A stretch of 64,000 nt of DNA from contig NZ_PYAS01000013.1 in the NCBI RefSeq assembly GCF_003014695.1, positions 62,001 to 126,000 of the forward strand, read 5' to 3'. The DNA is from Dyadobacter jiangsuensis. Lineage in GTDB: Bacteria > Bacteroidota > Bacteroidia > Cytophagales > Spirosomataceae. Positions within the stretch are counted from its first letter, which is position 1; every line of letters starts with the position of its first letter. Below, piece by piece: positions 60,115 through 64,000 of the stretch. The notes under the pieces are model-generated. The model ran no database searches and was not told where the DNA came from. It was given only the letters and a program-made list of their open reading frames with translations. Position numbers and translations under genes: made by a program.

Positions 60115-60555
60115 ATGGCTCAATCGCACTATTCGTTCAACTCAACCGACAATGAGTTTCTTTTTTCTTTTATAAGCGAGGGGCCAAACGGAAATATTGA
60201 AAAACGGGTGCAGTTTTCTCCGATGGATGGTGTTACATTTAACCTCGGTTTCGGCGACTGGATCGAGGAAAACGGTGAAATAGATGATATGGCCGTACCC
60301 AACAATGGGGATATCGAACTGGTTTTAGGAACCGTTATACAGGTTTTACGCTTTTTTCTATCGGAGCATGCCGGTGCTAGAGTTTTTTTGACCGGAAGTA
60401 CTCCGGCCAGAACCCGTCTGTACCGACTCATTATTAACACGAATTTTGATGTAATCAAAGCTGAGTTCGACATTGCCGGATTCAGGAACGGAAAATGGAG
60501 TAGGTTTGAAAAAAATGTCGACTATGAATCTTTCATGGTATCCAAATTGTTTTAA
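60115..60555 (+). CDS. DUF6934-family protein
   Basis: This 146-residue protein matches the pattern I associate with DUF6934 proteins of Bacteroidota: an N-terminal strand region ending FLFSFISEGPNGNIEKRVQF, then FNLGFGDWIEENGEIDDMAVPNNGDIELVLGTV and the highly conserved GSTPARTRLYRLIINTNF. There is no signal peptide or membrane segment. The function is unknown. The small 52-residue gene follows 23 bp downstream, a pairing that may be a two-component functional unit. The frame at 59952-60155 overlapping its start is rejected. Confidence 0.75.
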   Translation: MAQSHYSFNSTDNEFLFSFISEGPNGNIEKRVQFSPMDGVTFNLGFGDWIEENGEIDDMAVPNNGDIELVLGTVIQVLRFFLSEHAGARVFLTGSTPARTRLYRLIINTNFDVIKAEFDIAGFRNGKWSRFEKNVDYESFMVSKLF

Positions 60556-60578
60556 TTTTAATTAAATGCTGAAAATTT

Positions 60579-60737
60579 ATGGAAAAATCGGTTCAACCCA
60601 TCGTTCGTCCCAGGTATAACCCTGACCTTGACAAATGGAAAAATGTCGATCTTTTTCCCGTAAAAACAGCCAAAGCAAGAGAGATTCTGGAAAAATACCC
60701 CGTGCCTGAGCACCTTTTAAACCGCTCATCCAAATAA
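60579..60737 (+). CDS. 52-residue partner protein of the DUF6934 gene
   Basis: An ATG at 60579 opens a 52-residue frame ending at 60737. It begins MEKSVQPIVRPRYNPDLDKW and continues with an Asp-Leu-Phe-Pro motif, a Lys/Ala/Arg helix (TAKAREILEKY) and a VPEHLL end. I do not recognise a family. The composition is hydrophilic and the frame is close behind the DUF6934 gene and 27 bp before the serine dehydratase. Its size suits an antitoxin or adaptor. Confidence is limited by its length. Confidence 0.55.
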   Translation: MEKSVQPIVRPRYNPDLDKWKNVDLFPVKTAKAREILEKYPVPEHLLNRSSK

Positions 60738-60764
60738 GCCGTTATAGCGCCCGCTTCCCATTTC

Positions 60765-62192
60765 ATGACATCCGAACGCATTTCTGTTTTTGACATTTTT
60801 AAGATAGGCATCGGCCCATCGAGTTCCCATACATTAGGCCCCTGGCGCGCTGCGCAGCAGTTTTTGGGCGCAGTGAAAGAGAAAGGCTTGTTGAATAGCG
60901 TCGAAAAAGTGACGGTACACCTCTACGGTTCCCTGGCTAAAACAGGCAAGGGGCATGGTACCGATATCGCAGTTATTCTCGGGCTGAGCGGTTACGATCC
61001 TGTTACGATCGAAACGAGTTCGATTGATCGCATTCTTGCAGGCATTGCCGCTAGCGAAACGATCCGTCTGCATGGAGAAATGCAGATTCATTTCAACCCT
61101 AAAACGGATGTGGTGTTTCATAAAACGGAATCGCTTCCGTTTCATCCGAACGGGGTATCCTTCACGGCCGTTTGTGCAGATGGACAAGTATTCGAAGAAA
61201 CCTATTATTCGATTGGCGGTGGCTTTGTGATCCAGGAAGGCAGGGAGGCAGCAGGCGGTTCGGTATTGTCGGAAATCCCTTATCCCGTCGACCATGCATC
61301 GGATTTGCTGAATTGGCATCGTGCTACCGGTAAGACTATCTGGGAATTGGTCCTGGATAATGAACGCATTTGGCGGGATGATGAAACGATCCGGAAGGAC
61401 CTGCTAAATATCTGGCGCGTCATGCAGGACAGTATTTTCCTGGGTTGCCAGCACAGGGGCGTGCTACCGGGTGGGCTGAATGTTCAGCGAAGAGCTGCCG
61501 AACTGAACCAGAAATTATTAAAAGGCCATGCCTGCACCGGCTGCGACGAATGGATCGACCTGATCCGCAAGAACGGTTCAGGCTTCAATTACACGCTCGA
61601 TTGGGTGAGTTGCTTCGCATTGGCCGTGAATGAGCAAAATGCTTCTTACAGCCGTGTAGTTACGGCTCCTACCAATGGCGCAGCAGGCGTAATACCCGCA
61701 GTTCTGCAATTTCACGTTACATTCTGTGGTAGTACGGAAGAGGATATTTTCAGGTTTATGCTTACTGCCGGTGAGATTGGGAGTATTTTCAAGAAAGGTG
61801 CTACAATTTCAGCGGCGATGGGTGGCTGCCAGGCGGAAATCGGAGTGTCGTCGGCCATGGCAGCAGCCGGGCTGGCACAGGTTTCCGGCGGAACGGTGGA
61901 GCAATGCCTGATGGCAGCGGAAATTGCGATGGAGCACCACCTTGGCCTCACGTGTGATCCGGTAGCAGGATTAGTTCAAATCCCTTGTATCGAACGTAAT
62001 ACGATGGGGGCGATCAAGGCGATTACGGCTTCCCAGCTCGCTTTACAAAGCAACCCCGAGAATGCGAAAGTTTCATTGGATAATGTGGTGAAAACGATGT
62101 GGCAAACCGCCTTGGACATGAACAACCGGTACAAGGAAACTTCCGAAGGCGGGCTAGCGGTGAATATTCCGATCAGTCTAAGCGAATGCTAG
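60765..62192 (+). CDS. sdaA: L-serine dehydratase (L-serine ammonia-lyase), iron-sulfur type
   Basis: This 475-residue enzyme deaminates L-serine to pyruvate. It is the single-chain type: the N-terminal beta domain has ISVFDIFKIGIGPSSSHTLGPW, and the catalytic alpha part has APTNGAAGVIPAVLQF, ISAAMGGCQAEIGVSSAMAAAGL and LTCDPVAGLVQIPCIERN. The cysteines in GGCQAE, LTCDP and IPCIERN are the expected [4Fe-4S] ligands. The start follows the 52-residue gene by 27 bp. It converges on mgtE with only 12 bp between stops. Confidence 0.96.
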   Translation: MTSERISVFDIFKIGIGPSSSHTLGPWRAAQQFLGAVKEKGLLNSVEKVTVHLYGSLAKTGKGHGTDIAVILGLSGYDPVTIETSSIDRILAGIAASETIRLHGEMQIHFNPKTDVVFHKTESLPFHPNGVSFTAVCADGQVFEETYYSIGGGFVIQEGREAAGGSVLSEIPYPVDHASDLLNWHRATGKTIWELVLDNERIWRDDETIRKDLLNIWRVMQDSIFLGCQHRGVLPGGLNVQRRAAELNQKLLKGHACTGCDEWIDLIRKNGSGFNYTLDWVSCFALAVNEQNASYSRVVTAPTNGAAGVIPAVLQFHVTFCGSTEEDIFRFMLTAGEIGSIFKKGATISAAMGGCQAEIGVSSAMAAAGLAQVSGGTVEQCLMAAEIAMEHHLGLTCDPVAGLVQIPCIERNTMGAIKAITASQLALQSNPENAKVSLDNVVKTMWQTALDMNNRYKETSEGGLAVNIPISLSEC

Positions 62193-62204
62193 CCTATCGC
62201 TGCG

Positions 62205-63557
62205 TTATAATTTGAGCAGTAAATGCGCAAGGCCGAAGTAAACACCATAGCCGATCAGGTCATTGGCGGTAGTAATAAACGGCCCGGAAGCTACCGCCGG
62301 GTTAATGCCTATTTTTTCAAGCAGAATCGGGGTTAGTGTACCCATAAACGAGGCTAGAAACACGACTGACATCAGCGCGGTGGAAACGACTAATGCCAGT
62401 TGCAAGTCATTCCCGATCAGCATGTTGAATCCGAATACGATAGCGCTGATAATGAGCCCGTTGATAAATGCAACGGCGAACATCCTGATCAATCGCTGCC
62501 CCAGGGTAGTATCGATACCTGTCTTGTCGGCCAAACCTTGAAGAATGATCGAGGAGGTTTGAATCCCTACGTTTCCTCCGGTAGAACCGATAATAGGGAT
62601 AAAGGCGGCCATAGCAGGAATAATTTTGAGGTCGCCTTCAAAAAAGCTGATGAACTTTGCAGCCAGGATTCCTCCCATCATGCCTACTAGCAGCCAAGGC
62701 AAACGGGCCTTGGTTTGTTGCCAGATGCTGTCGTCTTCTTCCACGTCCCCGGTAATACCTGCCATAGCCAGGGTATCGGAACTTGCCTGGTCGGTAATTA
62801 CGTCCACGATATCATCGATCGTGATGCGGCCGAGGAGTTTTCCCTGGACATTCACCACCGGTAATGCGTCAAGGTCATACCGCCGCATGAGCTCAGCCAC
62901 TTCTTCGGCAGGGCGGTAGGTTTCCACAAAAATGACGTCTTTGTCGTACAGGCTCTCGATCTTCGTGTTTTTGTGCGCCAACACGATCCTTTTTAGAGAG
63001 AGAATACCCAGCAGTTTACCAAAATCATCCACCACATACACCGCGTAGACCTTCTCCACGTCCTCGGCTTGTGTACGAAGCTCTTCGATGCATTGGTTTA
63101 CCGTCCAGTTTTCATTCGCTTTGACAAGCTCCTTCTGCATCAAACCACCCGCCACATCTTCATCGTAATGCAGCAGGTCGAGGATAAACCGGGCCTGTTC
63201 GCGGTCTTCGAGCAATGCGATCACTTCTTCGCGTACGCGGATGGGCTGCTCGTTGAGCAAATCCACGGCGTCATCGGAATCGAACAGGTTGACGAATTTG
63301 GATATTTCCTCCGATGTAAAGGCTTTCAGAAAGTCCCGGCGTTCGCCCCGGTCCATATCGGCGAGGATCGCCGCGCCGGTTTCGATATTCAGCTGATTGA
63401 CCAGGAATTTCGCGCTTTCGGTTTCCAGCTCGGATAGCAGGCTGGTAATGTCCGCAGCAAAGAGGTTCTCCATTTCCGACCGGATGGCCGCAGAGTCCTC
63501 TTTTTCAATCAGTTCCTGAATATGGTCTACGTATAGCTGGGTTAATTCGAACGTCAT
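62205..63557 (-). CDS. mgtE: Magnesium transporter MgtE
   Basis: This 450-residue Mg2+ channel has an N-terminal helical MgtE_N domain (~20-130, with DLLNEQPIRVREEVIALLEDREQA), two CBS domains (~135-260, KVYAVYVVDDFGKLLGILSLKRIV, DALPVVNVQGKLLGRITIDDIVDVI) and five membrane helices with the pore-region PIIGSTGGNVGIQTSS and GPFITTANDLIGYGVYFG. The intracellular domains sense Mg2+ and close the pore. It follows rsmA by 66 bp on the minus strand, as in many Bacteroidota. Confidence 0.96.
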   Translation of the reverse strand: MTFELTQLYVDHIQELIEKEDSAAIRSEMENLFAADITSLLSELETESAKFLVNQLNIETGAAILADMDRGERRDFLKAFTSEEISKFVNLFDSDDAVDLLNEQPIRVREEVIALLEDREQARFILDLLHYDEDVAGGLMQKELVKANENWTVNQCIEELRTQAEDVEKVYAVYVVDDFGKLLGILSLKRIVLAHKNTKIESLYDKDVIFVETYRPAEEVAELMRRYDLDALPVVNVQGKLLGRITIDDIVDVITDQASSDTLAMAGITGDVEEDDSIWQQTKARLPWLLVGMMGGILAAKFISFFEGDLKIIPAMAAFIPIIGSTGGNVGIQTSSIILQGLADKTGIDTTLGQRLIRMFAVAFINGLIISAIVFGFNMLIGNDLQLALVVSTALMSVVFLASFMGTLTPILLEKIGINPAVASGPFITTANDLIGYGVYFGLAHLLLKL

Positions 63558-63623
63558 CGTAATGAGCTTTTAGCGATTGGCGAAATGCTTTTAGCTTATT
63601 GAATATACTGTCTCAGAGAAGGT

Positions 63624-64000
63624 TTAGTTCGCTGCTTGCGTGTTTTGGGCAAGTAACGTCAACGTAACGAAGTCTTGAACGCTCAATTGTTCGGCCCGTT
63701 TGTTGAGCAGCGGATGGTCCGGTATTTCGCCTACCGGTTTCAGCGCATTACGCAGGGTTTTGCGTCGCTGGTTGAATGCCGTTTTCACCACCCTGAAAAA
63801 CAGTTTTTCATCACATTCGAGCGCCGCTACCGCATTCCGGCGCAGCCTTATCACGCCCGATTGCACTTTCGGTGGGGGATCGAACGCGCCGGGAGGTACC
63901 GACACGAGGTAATCGATATCATAAAATGCCTGCAAGAGCACGCTCAGAATACCGTAATCCTTGTTGCCCGGAGGCGATGCAATGCGCTGGGCCACCTCCT
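63624..64000 (-). CDS. rsmA: 16S rRNA dimethyladenosine transferase RsmA, C-terminal part
   Basis: The reading frame continues past the right edge, so the N-terminal SAM-binding part is missing. The visible ~125 residues begin EVAQRIASPPGNKDYGILSV and include the family segments VPPGAFDPPPKVQSGVIRLRR and VKTAFNQRRKTLRNALK, then a helical C-terminal domain. RsmA (KsgA) dimethylates two adjacent adenines near the 3' end of 16S rRNA during 30S assembly. The gene is upstream of mgtE on the same strand. Confidence 0.95.
   Translation of the reverse strand, partial: EVAQRIASPPGNKDYGILSVLLQAFYDIDYLVSVPPGAFDPPPKVQSGVIRLRRNAVAALECDEKLFFRVVKTAFNQRRKTLRNALKPVGEIPDHPLLNKRAEQLSVQDFVTLTLLAQNTQAAN

Noticed and set aside
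59952..60155. A 67-codon frame upstream of the DUF6934 gene.
   Set aside because: Trp/Arg/Tyr-rich translation typical of a random frame and it overlaps the start of a better gene.

Overview
The window looks like chromosome from a Bacteroidota bacterium of the order Cytophagales, most like Dyadobacter and its relatives. The evidence is a SusC/SusD outer-membrane pair, two secreted proteins with type IX secretion (T9SS) C-terminal domains, a PorP/SprF-family protein, promoters of the Bacteroidota type (TTTG then TAnnTTTG), no clear Shine-Dalgarno sites, and several small families typical of the phylum. The genus is an inference. I see no rRNA, tRNA, CRISPR array, transposase, integrase or prophage; most of the window reads as core or metabolic genome. 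It opens inside a gene for a small membrane protein and closes inside rsmA on the minus strand.

Layout. 1-5.3 kb: a membrane protein end, then a susD/susC pair on the minus strand behind two identical LacI-type operators. 5.7-6.4 kb: a two-gene unit with a nucleotidyltransferase-like protein and a small helical partner. 6.4-10.5 kb: ybbP-ybbA with divergent tesA, the E. coli arrangement. 10.5-12 kb: a T9SS cargo protein and a 54-residue membrane protein. 12.2-18 kb: two carbohydrate esterases, a sugar:H+ symporter, a ROK kinase and an acyltransferase-like membrane protein. 18-26.8 kb: an esterase/SMP-30-like protein, a putative glycosidase, an Omp85-like barrel, an MFS transporter and a GMC dehydrogenase with its small subunit. 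26.8-35.8 kb: a gene-poor stretch with possible small RNAs, an aldo/keto reductase, an orphan LuxR-type regulator facing a T9SS adhesin-like gene, a YfbU-family protein, rarA and an ECF sigma factor.

36-48.4 kb is the best-defined metabolic locus: adenine deaminase with an AraC regulator, then divergently a UxaA-family dehydratase, an SDR, an FAH-family hydrolase, a COG3618 lactonase, a RhaM-family mutarotase, a degenerate EEP-fold protein and lutA, lutB and lutC. Together they fit non-phosphorylative L-fucose (or similar 6-deoxy sugar) breakdown to pyruvate and L-lactate, with LutABC oxidising the lactate. The first sugar dehydrogenase is not evident in the cluster.

48.5-64 kb: cmk, a DAO-type oxidoreductase, a large propeller-barrel protein, a PorP/SprF protein, sucA-sucB, dtd with a MazG-like gene, a DUF6934/small-protein pair, L-serine dehydratase, mgtE and partial rsmA.

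The most unusual structure is non-coding. Two intergenic elements, at 15575-15705 and 42271-42460, are built the same way: a tandem array of very short units (7 bp or 10 bp) faces an inverted array with, by my count, the same number of units (4+4 and 9+9). I do not know a described element with this design.
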